Part shown: piece after piece, positions 31,000 to 42,800 of the stretch | Numbering within the stretch: the first letter of the stretch is position 1 | Layout of the letters: the number at the start of each line of letters is the position of its first letter | Source: Takakia lepidozioides | Lineage: Eukaryota; Streptophyta; Takakiopsida; Takakiales; Takakiaceae | Reading direction: 5' to 3' | Length of the DNA: 64,000 nt | Assembly (NCBI GenBank): GCA_030704615.1 | Contig: CM060732.1 | Coordinates: 63,409,053-63,473,052 of the forward strand | Program-made: the position numbers and the translations under genes | Notes under the pieces: model-generated | What the model was told of the DNA's origin: nothing | The model's database searches: none | The model's input: only the letters and a program-made list of their open reading frames with translations

Positions 31000-32300
31000 A
31001 TACATATAGCTCGGTTTGCTTTAGTATGAAATATGAAATTGGTTCGGAACTTGCATACACAGCTGATCTCAGGTTACTAATTTTAGGGCGGATATCCGTC
31101 GGGTACTGACGGGTATCATTGGCAGGGTATAGAATATTTTTTTCACATCTTCATATCCTGATGACTCCATATCCGTTTTACACCTGTTAACAAACCGCGC
31201 TGCTACCCGAATTTCTTTCCGGCCCGCACGCTGGCATCGCTCTCTTCTCTCTCGCCGTGCGCAAACGCTGTAACCGCAGCACAGCACACCAGTCGAATGC
31301 ATACTTGAGCAGCATTCCAATGCAAGCCTGAGGCCAGAGCTTTGTTGGACATGCAGCAAATGATGTGTCTCCCCAAGAGACGGAATTCTCTACTAGATGT
31401 GGAAGTTTTATGGTTTGGTGAGCTGTTGGGTATGAGGTCTAAATGGTACAGAGTAGGATGATATGCAAAAATATGTGCAGATCTGCCAGTGTTGTCGACA
31501 TTTCTTCTGCCTTTCCATGTGTCTCTCATAATCTGCACTCCTTCTGGGGTGATGTTTTCGATATAAAGTGATAGGGATCGCAGTAAGCCTTGGGTGAGCA
31601 AATACAAGACACGTTTAATAGCACAGCATGACAAGCTGCTGCAACAATTCTTTCAGACTGAGGCTATATAGTTTCAGACTGAGGCTTCACTCTGCACATG
31701 ACTGCTGAGCAGGTGCTTTCCCATTAGTCTCTATAACCATGCTTTGGCAGGGAGGTTCGAGAAAGAGGTAAGACTCCACTAGTCAAGATGCTTCGGTGAT
31801 GTCTAATGAATTTGGGAGTTTGTAGGTTTATGTGGTTCACTTGGGTTGGTATGATCTGTTCAACGGGAACTTGCTTCTAAGTTCTTAAATATGTACTGCA
31901 TCCCTCGCCTAAACAATGAGCAGCTCCTTCTGTCGAACTGTAGGTTTGTGAGGCACCTCAACTTTCTAATCTTTGTGCCTGGACCTGTCAATGTAGTGGA
32001 CTTCCAAAGATTAATTCTTTGAGTCAAAGGGTAGATGCAGACTTAGCTTAAAGATTTATATTAGACCCGCCCTCCGACCTCAAAATTAGCTCTGTACATT
32101 GTCTTCTAGCTTTACTGTGAGTTCTACCCTGTCATTCAACTCTACCTGCAGAACTAATAAGTGTACTTGAAATTCCCAGGTCCCTGAAATTCCCATGTCC
32201 CTGTGTCATTGCACTTGGGGCGTCAATTTTGAAACTGTAAGCTTCAATCATATATTTGCTGTTCCACTGGGAAAAGATTCAAACACACAAGCTCATGTTA
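31000..32300. other. Intergenic sequence between dioxygenase 5' end and kinase 3' end
   Basis: A 143-codon minus frame (31203-31634) has no recognisable domain. The part near 31080-31200 is rich in GGATATCCG/GGGTA motifs reminiscent of a small DNA transposon, but I could not delimit terminal repeats. Nothing else stands out. Confidence 0.35.
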
Positions 32301-32345
32301 GAGCGTGACATGAATAGGGACAGAAATCTTTGACATCTCACCACC

Positions 32346-32584
32346 ATCAAATAACATAGAGATGACAGTGGACATTCCTGCCATGTACCTTTCTAGAAAG
32401 ACACAAGAGGTTAATCTTTTTGCACACGTGCATTTCAACTTCCATTCCACCTCCATTGTGCCATGACCAAAGGACTCAAGCACCTCAAGTCTAGACTTGT
32501 CAAGAGTAATCAAGAAAGCCCCGATCACAAAAGTTACCACATCTTGTCACTTCACGCTAGACTCTGGCAATAACTCGGAGCTGC
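32346..32584. repeat. Block duplicated at 16085-16322; lies in kinase 3' flank
   Basis: About 400 bp downstream of the kinase stop codon. The minus strand has an 80-codon frame (VTFVIGAFLITLDKSRLEVL, MEVEWKLKC) that is partly conserved in the duplicate, where a frameshift breaks it. It could be 3' UTR or an exon of an unrecognised gene. I do not recognise the protein. Confidence 0.6.
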
Positions 32585-32978
32585 AAACTTAGCTAAGGCT
32601 GTAATTGATGTACAACTTTGTCCCAGTATCGAAGCCCGATATCCCTGCTAAACTCAGGCCCAAATAAGAGCCTCTCAAAGGGATTTAAATATTACTGCAC
32701 AGGGAGACTCCAGGTCAAACCCCTCCACTAGTTCACATGAATAGATGTGAGAGTTCTAAGTTAGGGCATATTAGTAACCAGCAAGGCACTCCATACTCGT
32801 GGGTCTCTAGACGTTCCAACCATTACTTTTACTATGGGTGGAAGAGGCTGGCCTAATCCTTGTGCACAAGAGTGTCATGTTGCCCGGAAACTATATACAA
32901 AGTTGGATGTCTCCTTCCATACAACTCCTAGAAGGCAGTCCACAATCAGCATGAGACCGGGGTAAAGAACAGAGGTAG

Positions 32979-35900
32979 TCATGAGGAGCTGGAGGCGGGG
33001 AGCTTTTTCTTCCCAAACAAGCCTTTACGGGGTGAGACAGCCGAGGATACCATTCCCTCTAGCACTGCCAGTACCTGCAAAAGCATTGTACGCCACATTC
33101 CTGACCATCAGACCTCTCTACAGTTTTATTGCAACCTATGTTCGATAAATGCTGAGACAGGCAATATGCAACAGCGAACAAGTTGATAAATCTCAAGGTA
33201 TACAGATTCTTCGTTTACATTGGCCAGGCTGGGCTTGGCCTCAAAAAGTTAGTGACAAAACCAAAGGAAAAGAACGTGAACACAAGCTTGACAACCAGAC
33301 AAATAGTCTCTGTCACAGACAGCATACAAATCAGGAAGGCCAGCAGAATTCACAATGCACCTCACTGAATTCAGGCCGCTGCCTGGGGTCGTGGTTCCAG
33401 CAGTGCTGGGCTAACAGAGCGAGTCTTTCCTCTAGAAAAGGAGGAAATTCTGGGCGAAGCCCCCTGTTGTTACAATCAAATCCTTGTATCAGGAACCAAG
33501 GATCCCCAAAAAACAAACGATCAATAGCAACTTAGAACTGTCATTCAAATCCAGGTAAATTTATATGCAAGACAAGCTGTGAATATTTGTAAGAACAACA
33601 TGCCATGATCTACCCAGAGTTCACTTACATAGATGAATCACAATTTACATGGATGGCAGTTTTGGGGTGATTTCAGCTAAGATCACACATTTTGAAAGAA
33701 CAGCTACCGGAAGTCACAACCAAATACTCAAGCAAACAAATGTATTTTCAGAAACTAAAGGGGAAAAGTAGGCATACCGCTGTACAACTCCAATTGCTGC
33801 CTGCAAGGGGCTTAGGCCAGCATATGGTACCCCTCCTGTCAACACCTCCCTGGTCCATGTTACCAACATGATGGTAGCTGTTAGTTTCATGTGGAGAGAT
33901 GTGCCTTTACTGTTCCATGTGCACCTTGGCTATGGCATAACCTTCAGACTAACCACACAGTATACTAAAGTCCTGGAGCTGGTCAACGGGTTTTCCCATC
34001 ACTGTACTGGTACCAAACTCACATAATGCCCCACAGCTGATAACATTCCAGAGAGTGAGTGTTGCTTTAACAGCTGGATTGGCTGGATATGAGTGATTTA
34101 AGGCAAGAAGACAAAAGGAGGGACGAACAAGGAACTTCTATCCATGGCATGCTGAAAGAGGTCTTCAGAAGAAGGAAAATGGAAAACCAGCTAGAAAAGA
34201 AAAGTTGTCAGAAGAAATGAAATGGTGCTTCATAACATCCTTTCCTTCAGAAGGAAGGAGAAAGAAAGGTTCATTACATCTGCAGAAGAGGCCCCATGGG
34301 ACAAAGAGCAGTATGATGAAATGGTACTTTATCACGTCCCTGGAAAGCTTAACGTGAGAAACAAACGGAAAAGGAAAAGAGAGGGGCCCTCCACAAGCAG
34401 CCCAAAAGCAACTATTGCTCAAAGGGTTTGTCTAAGAGTCAACGCCTCATGCACATAAGCTGCCAAGCATTTCGGATGCACATAATGGAAGACCTGTGAG
34501 AGATTGGTTACCATGAACAGACAATTGAATATCCCATGGATCTCATAGTACAATGGCCAGTGAAAGAAGAAATCATTTCTTTTGTTGAAATGTGTATTAA
34601 AACATTGTGTCTAGGTAAATAGACCCTGTGATGGAACGGCCCCACTGTCTTTCTTGTATCCTTCTAGAACTTAATGTCAGGTGGTCATGGAAACCAGCCA
34701 ACCATACAACAAAATTGCAGTTCTATCCAGAGACATTCTTGGTCTCTGCGAAGATAGAACCTTGCGGCCCATTTACCTGTCTGCAGCTCATCTCCCTCAC
34801 TTCTAAGGGAATTGGGGAGGTTCAGCCAGTCTGCGGACAGAGGCCGGTAGGTGGGACAAGCTTTAACGTGAGGAGCACCACCTATGCCCCGAGTGAGCTG
34901 GGAACATCAGCAGCCTTAAGGAAATTCTCAGGAGATCAGGAGATTCTCAAAGATGGAAAGCCTCATATAGGTGTGCTGCCAAGCATTTCTGATCCTCGTA
35001 ATGAAAGACCTCAGCAAGGGATTCGCTGTCCCACAATAGGCAATAGTATCAACCCTGGATAGCGTAGTAGAGAGTAGAGTGTAATCGCATCTACCGGTTT
35101 CTATCCGCAGCTGTGTGAGTCCCACCAAACCTTCCCAACACATAGAAGAGATGGAAGTTCCAGACAGGTAATTGGGCTGTAAAATTCTATCATCAAGGAG
35201 GACCAGGAAGTGTCCTGGTAGAAAGAAACTTCCATGGGAAGCTCAGAGCTCATGGGAGGAAAGGAAAGGAGCTTTATACCATCCATGTGAAGTCAAAGAG
35301 CTTTTGGAAAGAAAAAAAGAATGACAAGAGAAAGGAGCGGGGACCTCAACAAGCAGCCCAAAACCCACAATTGAGCATCCAGAGATCCTCTAAGGTGGAC
35401 AGCCTCATAGGTGTGGGAGGAAATGGAATGAAATGAAATCCCAAGTGCCCAGGGGACACCAGTGGGACAACACAGAAGGAGGAACGAAAGACAAGGAAGA
35501 AATATAATGCATCCATGGAGAGGGATGGTGATGTACCACATAGTGATGCCAAATGAATAGACATCTGCCTTGTGGTCATACGGCTTATGCTCCAGCACCT
35601 TCCAGAGTCCCAAACATATGCCAGTGTCATTAACAGATACATAATACTTTGGAGCTACATGAATACTTCAAGTCAGATGCCTGGCTTCAAAACTTCTCCA
35701 ACTTCAAAACTCCTGAAGGAGTAGGGATGCCAACAAGTCCATTCATTCAATTTTCTTACATCTCTAGTGAGATAATTCTTTACCAGAAACCTGAGTAAGT
35801 ACCTCTTGCTGCTAGCAGAGGCTTCATTGTTCATAGGCACCTACCATTCTGTTTACATCTTGGCCTATTAAAAAGAGACCACTACATGAAAAAACCAAGA

Positions 35901-38900
35901 TGAAATGCAGACAAGTCTCAACACTACCACTCAACATTAAGTTATCACATGAGACAAGGACATTGAAAGAAGTAAATCAAAAGCTTCACAAAATGCGCTA
36001 CTTGAAGGCAGAGGGTTCACACTAGTTGTTGATGTATATAAGGCAGCTCAGGGACTTGAATATTTACCTCAGGCGACATCCAACGGTAGGTGCCTGTCTC
36101 TGCGGTCATTTCGGCGGGCCAAAAAAATTTCCTCTTATCAGGGCCCCTGACAGGAGAAGGCTTCAATCGAGCTACGCCAAAATCACAAACCTTCACTACC
36201 TGCAATTCAAATACAGATCAGTACTGTCCACACCCCTTATGCCCCTTCCTTTGTTGGTCGCCCCCTCAACAAACAAGTTCACACAGATCAAATTGAGGCT
36301 TTACGAAGTGCCTTACATTCTGTTCATCAATGAGCAGATTTGCAGCCTTCAAATCCCGGTGCACTATTCCTCTCCTGTTCAAGCAAGATAGAGTGAGAAC
36401 TTTGTATGGACTGGGAAATGAATAAGGGACGAGTCCTTTTGTCACAAAAGATGCTCAAGAATAAGAACTGAGTTCACCGTAATACTGGACGAATCTGAAA
36501 GAGGAAGAGTCCAAGAAGCCAATACATGATCATATGGCACATAAAACCATTATTTTCCATGGTTAAGAGAAAAGAGATCACACCAATGACCGTATCACAT
36601 TTCACACATGATTGTAAGAATGACTGTTAAGTTACAAAAAATAATCACTTAATTCTGGACCAAAATCATGAGTGATAGAATTACATGGAACTCTCAGGCA
36701 ATAGCGAGAATTAGAAAAGAGAAAAGAAGACAGACAATAAACTTCACTACAGTCTAAAATCAAGGCAGACGCAATACAACCTGTCTAAGCCATCAGAAAC
36801 AAGAGCTATACTATGAAAGACATCACTTTCTCTCACTTGTGTAGGAAATCCATTCCCCTGGCACAGTCTCGAAACACTTTCACAGCTGCTGCAACATCTA
36901 AGCCACCCATCCGAACATCTAACAGATCTCGCACACTGCTCCCACCACCACAGAAGCAGCACCAGGTAGTAGCATGTCAATATGCAACACCAATGACATC
37001 TCCTCTTTCCATATTCTATGTGTATAGTTCAGAGTATACCACTAAACATTGTGTATAAGGATAGTGTACATTACATATGTTTAACCACTAGACCAAGCAT
37101 GGTCTGGTGGGTACATCGGTCCCATGAGTAAGACTTTCTATTTCTGCATGAGGAATTACGCCTTCATGCAGTAGTGGGGGTATGATATGTTCTTTGATTT
37201 CTGTAGTTAGACTTTGTCACATGGGCCTTGCTCTGCCCACAAATGTAAAATCTCTTTCATCTCTCCCTCTATCTCTGGATCCCTCATCCCTGGTGAGGAC
37301 TCTAGCTAAGAGGATCTGAAGAGCTGAGCAACTTGCACAGATAACTCTTGAGCAATATTTGTAGTTGATGTATTTGTCGGCCTTTGGATTCTACAGTGAT
37401 GTTCTATACCTTTCCCCTTTGGACCTTCGACATACAATTCCTTTTCTTCCCTTGGTTTTGATAGTTCTATGTGTTTCTACTGTGTCACTTGGGCTACTCG
37501 ACCTTTTGCGAACTAAATTTCTGTGTCTTCCTTCTCTCCATCACAATTTGCATGCTGGCAGCCCAACAACCTAGAGACACCCCGTCAACTGTTCCAAGGC
37601 TGATTGCAAATGGAATAGAAAAGAGTGAAGGTCTTAGAGGAATCATAAAAACTGTGCAATGCGCCCCCAAACCCAGCGGAGAAGGAAACTGACATACCTC
37701 CCACCAGCCATGAGTTCAGTGACAATGCAAAGCTTGGGCCAGCATGAGCATGCACCGATGAACTGCAACAAGTTTTTATGCCTGACGAGTCTGCATTCAT
37801 CTCCAATTTACTGCTATGTCAACCTCCTCTCCGCCACCCATCACTCAGGTCTGTCATGCATGAAGGATGATGCCAAATTTAGTACTGTGTGTATCTACTT
37901 CAAATTTCAATGTTGCTAAGAACTTTTCTCAATAGTAATAACCACGTGTATTTTATGCCGTATACATCCAGCTATTGAGTTAAAGACACTGAACAGCACA
38001 CTCAAACTGCTAGTACAATAAAAACCTGTATTAAGGGACCTCAACAATGAGCAAACACTTAAACCGATGGACCAAGGAACTTGAGAACATTCTAAACCGA
38101 AAGACATGCGCAAATAATTCAGATGGCAAGCTGAATTCAGCATAAACAAACCTGAAAGTCAAAAGAGAAAATGTCTTTGAAAAAGCAAAGATCAGAATCA
38201 ACTTATGTGAGCTGCTGCCTGCAACAGTTAGAAGTTGATACAGATACTTCCACTTCTGAACACAAATTTGCACAGATAGGCTCTCAACATACTGAAAAGA
38301 TAGCTTGCCCAGAAAATGGTTACCTCAGGATAAATACCTCCTGCTTAAATATCTGCAGGCGTTCTGCTGCTGGAACTGGCTGCCGGGTGTCCGAATGTAT
38401 GTCCATGTCAATGATTTTAATAGCTACATCTTGGCTTAAATATTTCCCTCGGTATAAGCCGCCTGAAGAACCATTCCCCAGCTTTTCGCCAACCACCAGC
38501 TGAAATAGTGCCACAAACTGGATGTTACTTGGACCACTGATGCACTATATCAGGATTCGCAGTAAGGTGAGAAAGCATTTCAGAATTGCAGAAACCAAGC
38601 TTTGACAGCTGATAGCTCAAGTCTTCGAGATTGAGTATTCTTGGCCACATTTTACTGCCAGGTCAAGTCGCACCAAGGATCTGACATAGACATAAAGAAA
38701 GAAACTTTACAATGAAACTTTTGTCTTCACAAAGAAGAGAATTTTTTTCACTGAAACCTAAGAAACACAAATGAATTTCTACCTCCACTTCTGGCATGGT
38801 AAAGCAAGGCACATCCAATGCTCACGCAGTACTTTAAGCCATCTGCCTGTCACATTCTGATTCAGAAAGTCCCTTGAGTCCCAGTGAGTGATTCAGAACA

Positions 38901-41863
38901 TTGGGTAGACAAGAAGTTAACGCTGTTGTAGTTATCCCTTATGTCAAGAAAGTTATCCTTGGAGTTGTAAGGTAAGCTGGTGTACTGTGCCTTAAGAGAA
39001 GAAACCAGCATCAAAATACACCAAATGAAGTAGGCAACATTGGTATTTCCACAGGATATCCAAATTTGCTTTTGAGGTCCAAGCTGGAGAGAGAAACCAT
39101 TGACATACCTGATTGAAGTCAACAGCCCAATCTTCGTAAGAAATGGCTTCTGCAGCTGCACGCAACTCGGCATCATTATCCCAGGGAGACTTTTTGTCCA
39201 GCTTGTTACTCAGAGCTAAGAGAACTGCTTGCCTAAGGTCTTCTGCCTGCAATATTTGGCCAAGGTGCTTGTATCACAAACAAGGATGTACCCAGACTTT
39301 CCACTTTTACAAACACGAAAATGTTAATAGAGTGGATTCACAAATTCTGTGGCAGCCGATTGTATATGAAGCAGTCAAGATAATCTCCAAACAAAACAAC
39401 TAGTGCATGGCATCAGGAGGTTTACTGCAAGAGGAATCCATCCATCCCAATAGTGTAGAGCACAATAGACACGAGCTGCCATGGCACCATCGCCTAGCGG
39501 CTGCTAGTTAAGGTCCTTAAGATGTTGTTAGCTTAGGTTTTCACAAACAAGTATAACCCTCATTTCCATTAATGATGTGGTATCTATGGTACTACTCCTA
39601 CTCTGCGCATGCACAACCAATATGGTAATGCTCAAATCCTTTCTGCAAGTATAAGACTTTAAGTACTTCAACATCTCTTCAGGTAGAAAACAGCTGAGGA
39701 AGGTCGTATCTTGGCTTCAAATCAAGCTATAATAATAGGCTGGATCTTGTCCCTTGAAAGCCTACAGCCCTTACCGGAACAGCAACCAACCATACTACTA
39801 TATGCCCCCAAAGTGAAAATGTTCTCAAAAATTGTGACATGAATGTAGAAACCCTGGGTTCAGATAAGCTAACCTCATCACCAGGCCACCCCTCGACTAC
39901 AAACACCTCCAATGCCATTCCATCTGTCGTGCTGAACACATGAGCTTCCTGCAAAAGATGAACTCAACACATGTAAGATCAATGTTGTTTAAAGAACAAG
40001 TCACGGTGGGAGAACAAATGAAGTTCCATGTGATCCAGATCCAAAGAAGCACAGTTGACACAAGACAAAATACATCCATCAAGCTCCAACTTCTCTATCA
40101 ATCCCAATGGCCAAACTTAGAGCATCTGGTAAAAATTCATGCTGGAGAGTATATAGTGAAGGAGACTTCTGACAGCTCCTCCAGACACACCTTGATATTC
40201 AACTGGAGCATAGAATTACTCAGTGCCGATGTAAAAGACTTCAAGAGCCCATGCCTATCTGATGTAGCAAGAGTGATTTCATATCCATAAGTTGGGCTCG
40301 CATCCTCATGCTCACTGTAACAGCCAAGGGCATCCTCGTCCACGTGTAGAGGATTGCTGAAATTCCCAAACATCGGCCGGGGGATGGGAATGGGGAGGCC
40401 GGTGCTGCCAGGGGGTGTGCGGGAGGGAGGAGTGGCATGGAGGGGAGGGGTCCCATGTGGAGGTGTCGACCTGGTAAAAGGTGAACCCACAGGGTGGACT
40501 TTTGGACTCCCTCCATGTCCCATGTTTGCAAGATTTGTGGTTGAGCCAAAGGCAGGTTTGGGTATTTCAATCCCACGGTGGTGGTGTAAGGCACTGCTCT
40601 TGAAAGCATCACCAGGAGGAGATCCAGAACCTAGTTGGACTTTCCGTACATGCACTTGAGGGATTGGGAAGGGGTCTCCCGAGATCCTGCTGCTGTTACT
40701 GAGAGCCTCAGCCTCACGGGCCCCTTGAAGCAAATGCATATGGAGTAGCACATCCTCATGTCTTTGAGCATCAATGTTGAAAGTGTACCTGCCAACTCAA
40801 AGAAAGTATGATGATCATGATTTCAAACCTTAGTAGAATTGAACCATGACAATAGCTGTTGTTGAATAGGTTTCTTCTGTCTCTCTCTCTCTCTCTCATC
40901 ATTCTAATCAATCTGCCATTCCAAAGATGACTACAAGTAAACTGCAATGGACTTACATCCACAGTGCTCTTGCTGCAATGAGTATTACAGAGGATTCCAA
41001 CTTACACACTATCTGCTACTCTTTGTAGACACGGTGATGAAATTGTAGTTCAGCATATACCAGTGTTTTGGTGACGCTGTAGTTAAGCAACTGCATGCCT
41101 GAAGATTATGGATCCTATAAAAGCTGAGAGACGCAAAAGATGGCCATATTCTTTGACTTATTTAATCCAACCCTCTAGGATGAAAGAAAGCCGCCCCATG
41201 CAATGTGTGGACATGATCCAGTAAAGGGGAAAGCAACCTGAGTCTGTAAAATGTTTAGCCTTTTATAGGTCGGTCCTTTGTGAATAGGTAAGGCATTACT
41301 CTCATACATGGGAGATCTCTTCTAGTCCTCATAGTGTCCGCTCTTCCTGAGAGCCAGACCAGAAATGACAGGAAACTATATGTTAATACCTAGTTAGCAG
41401 GACTGCCTGCCACCTTCTGTCAACGTATATGATAATCAACAAGCGCAAGACATCTTGGATGTGGGAGGATCTAGACACCCAGACATACGAAGAGACTCTA
41501 CCTAGCCGGCAAGCGAGCAAAATGGTCGCGAAGCTCGACGCACACATCCTCATATCCATACGCCCGCACCCTCTCAACAACTTGCATCACCACTCTCTGC
41601 AAGGCATTCAAAGATACGAGGGATCGGCCTTTCTTGTCTTCGTCTGCAAGCCACGAAGGGCTCCCCATTGCCTTCGAGGAGCCCCGACAAAAACCGATCG
41701 AATTGAAGTATCCTTCACTGAGACAACTTAAGGTCCGCCTATTTGAGGCAGTTGGGGGATGAAGAGGCTGCTGCAAATGAGATTCCAAATCCTTGCTGCC
41801 ATTGATTCTGTCCTTTGCTCTATCCTTCACTACCGCTCCGGAGCCATTCACCTTCAACTGCAT
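32979..41863 (-). CDS. ACT-domain serine/threonine/tyrosine protein kinase (STY8/17/46-like), 13 exons
   Basis: STY kinases are cytosolic dual-specificity kinases; STY8/17/46 phosphorylate chloroplast transit peptides. Exons (minus): 41863-41502, 40788-40191, 39948-39874, 39246-39109, 38499-38324, 37790-37698, 36935-36837, 36374-36317, 36199-36068, 35598-35537, 33849-33778, 33463-33361, 33074-32979. Every junction is GT/AG with matching phase; the sum is 2064 bp, 687 residues. Residues about 284-345 form the ACT domain ([32 protein letters not shown]). The kinase (about 392-655) has [12 protein letters not shown] (K419), alpha-C E445, [10 protein letters not shown] (D521), CDFG (D539), GTYRWMSPE (E577) and HKADVYSFG. 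Oddities: a roughly 10-residue insert after VAIK ([12 protein letters not shown]) and about 13 extra residues in the activation loop ([13 protein letters not shown]). The region between exons 1 and 3 is Pro/Thr-rich. The gene looks intact. Its 3' exons are duplicated at 24.1-24.6 kb. Confidence 0.93.
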
Positions 41864-42600
41864 ACTCACATTTTCTTTCTGTACTTGAACCTATTGCTTC
41901 CAAACAATCCGAAACGGAAATCTCTAGGCTCTCCCTTTCTCCTCGCGCAGCCGCCACTCTAACAAGACACCTAGACTCACTCACTCACTCCTTGAGACCG
42001 ACTCGAAAATGCTCCTCGGTCGTGACTCGTGACGGCCCCTCCATCTTCTACCTCCACATGTACAATTCACTCATTACAAGCACAATCTCATAAATTTCTT
42101 TCCATTACTCCCCCCCCCCGTACTCCCGTTAACGAAAACAAAACGGCTAATATCACGGATATGTACAGAAATCTCGCAGCACGGTTCAGGAGAAGACGAG
42201 AAGCTAGGTGGAGGGAGCAAGGTGATGACGGGACAAGAGAAAGAAAGAGGACTAGACTGCACGAGGCTGCAGGAACTGCCTGCGGTAGCAACCGACAACT
42301 GCAGGCTCCTGCGCAGAGCATCCCCACCCCCACACACGCGGCACCTACCTACCTACCTACCTACCTCCCTGTCATCGCTCCAACACGCCGCACACCCTCG
42401 CGAGTCGCTACCTACCTCCCTGCGTTTGAGTGGCCCGACCGGCCCACGCTTTCCCGCCCGCCAACGTTCGCAAGCCACCGTGGCAGCCCTGCAGGCCCCA
42501 CACGCCCGGGCCCCGTCATGTGTCTCATGGTATACGGTAATACGATGCGGCCGCCCTGACCGTACGCCCTGTTAAGCTAACCAAAGAGTTACTTAAGAGT
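41864..42600. promoter_or_regulatory. 5' flank of the kinase gene
   Basis: The probable 5' UTR and promoter of the minus-strand kinase lie here. It includes a C run near 42110 and a short CTAC tandem repeat (42345-42367). It is markedly GC-rich from about 42300 to 42550. No core promoter motif is obvious. Confidence 0.4.
42345..42367. repeat. (CTAC)n microsatellite
   Basis: About five perfect CTAC units followed by a CTCC variant. Confidence 0.85.
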
Positions 42601-42611
42601 TCTCACAGTTA

Positions 42612-42800
42612 AGGTTAGCCAGTGGTTAGCTCAGTGGGAAAGTGTAGGTGATTTTGGGTTCGAATCCTGCTACGTTGTCGGATGTGGTATAATCGTATAA
42701 TCTTCTTCCCCTTCCCTGGGGCGGTGATTAAGGGGCCTGTTTTTTTGATTGGTTGCTCCCGAGTGTTTCCCTTTCCAAAAAAGGAATAATAAAAGCTAGG
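42612..42800 (+). mobile_element. tRNA-derived SINE
   Basis: An RNA polymerase III A box (TAGCTCAGTGGG, 42627-42638) and B box (GGTTCGAATCC, 42657-42667) are spaced as in a tRNA. The body is not tRNA-like, with a CCTGGGGCGGTGATTAAGGGG segment and a GTTGCTCCCGAGTGTTTCC segment, then an A-rich tail. The 3' body resembles the minus-strand copy at 62.5-62.75 kb. No intact cloverleaf is present, so it is not a tRNA gene. Confidence 0.75.

Noticed and set aside
33331-33361. Reading kinase exon 12 through to the TGA at 33331
   Set aside because: A donor (GAG|GTGCAT) at 33361 joins in phase to exon 13, which restores the family-like C-terminus; reading through gives an unlike tail.
37080-37115. tRNA-like A box on the minus strand (TGGTCTAGTGGTTAA)
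   Set aside because: No B box follows at a suitable distance and no cloverleaf can form; it lies in a kinase intron.
40354-40659. 101-codon plus-strand frame rich in Gly/Pro
   Set aside because: Antisense to exon 2 of the ACT kinase, whose minus-strand frame is supported by splice sites and family continuity.
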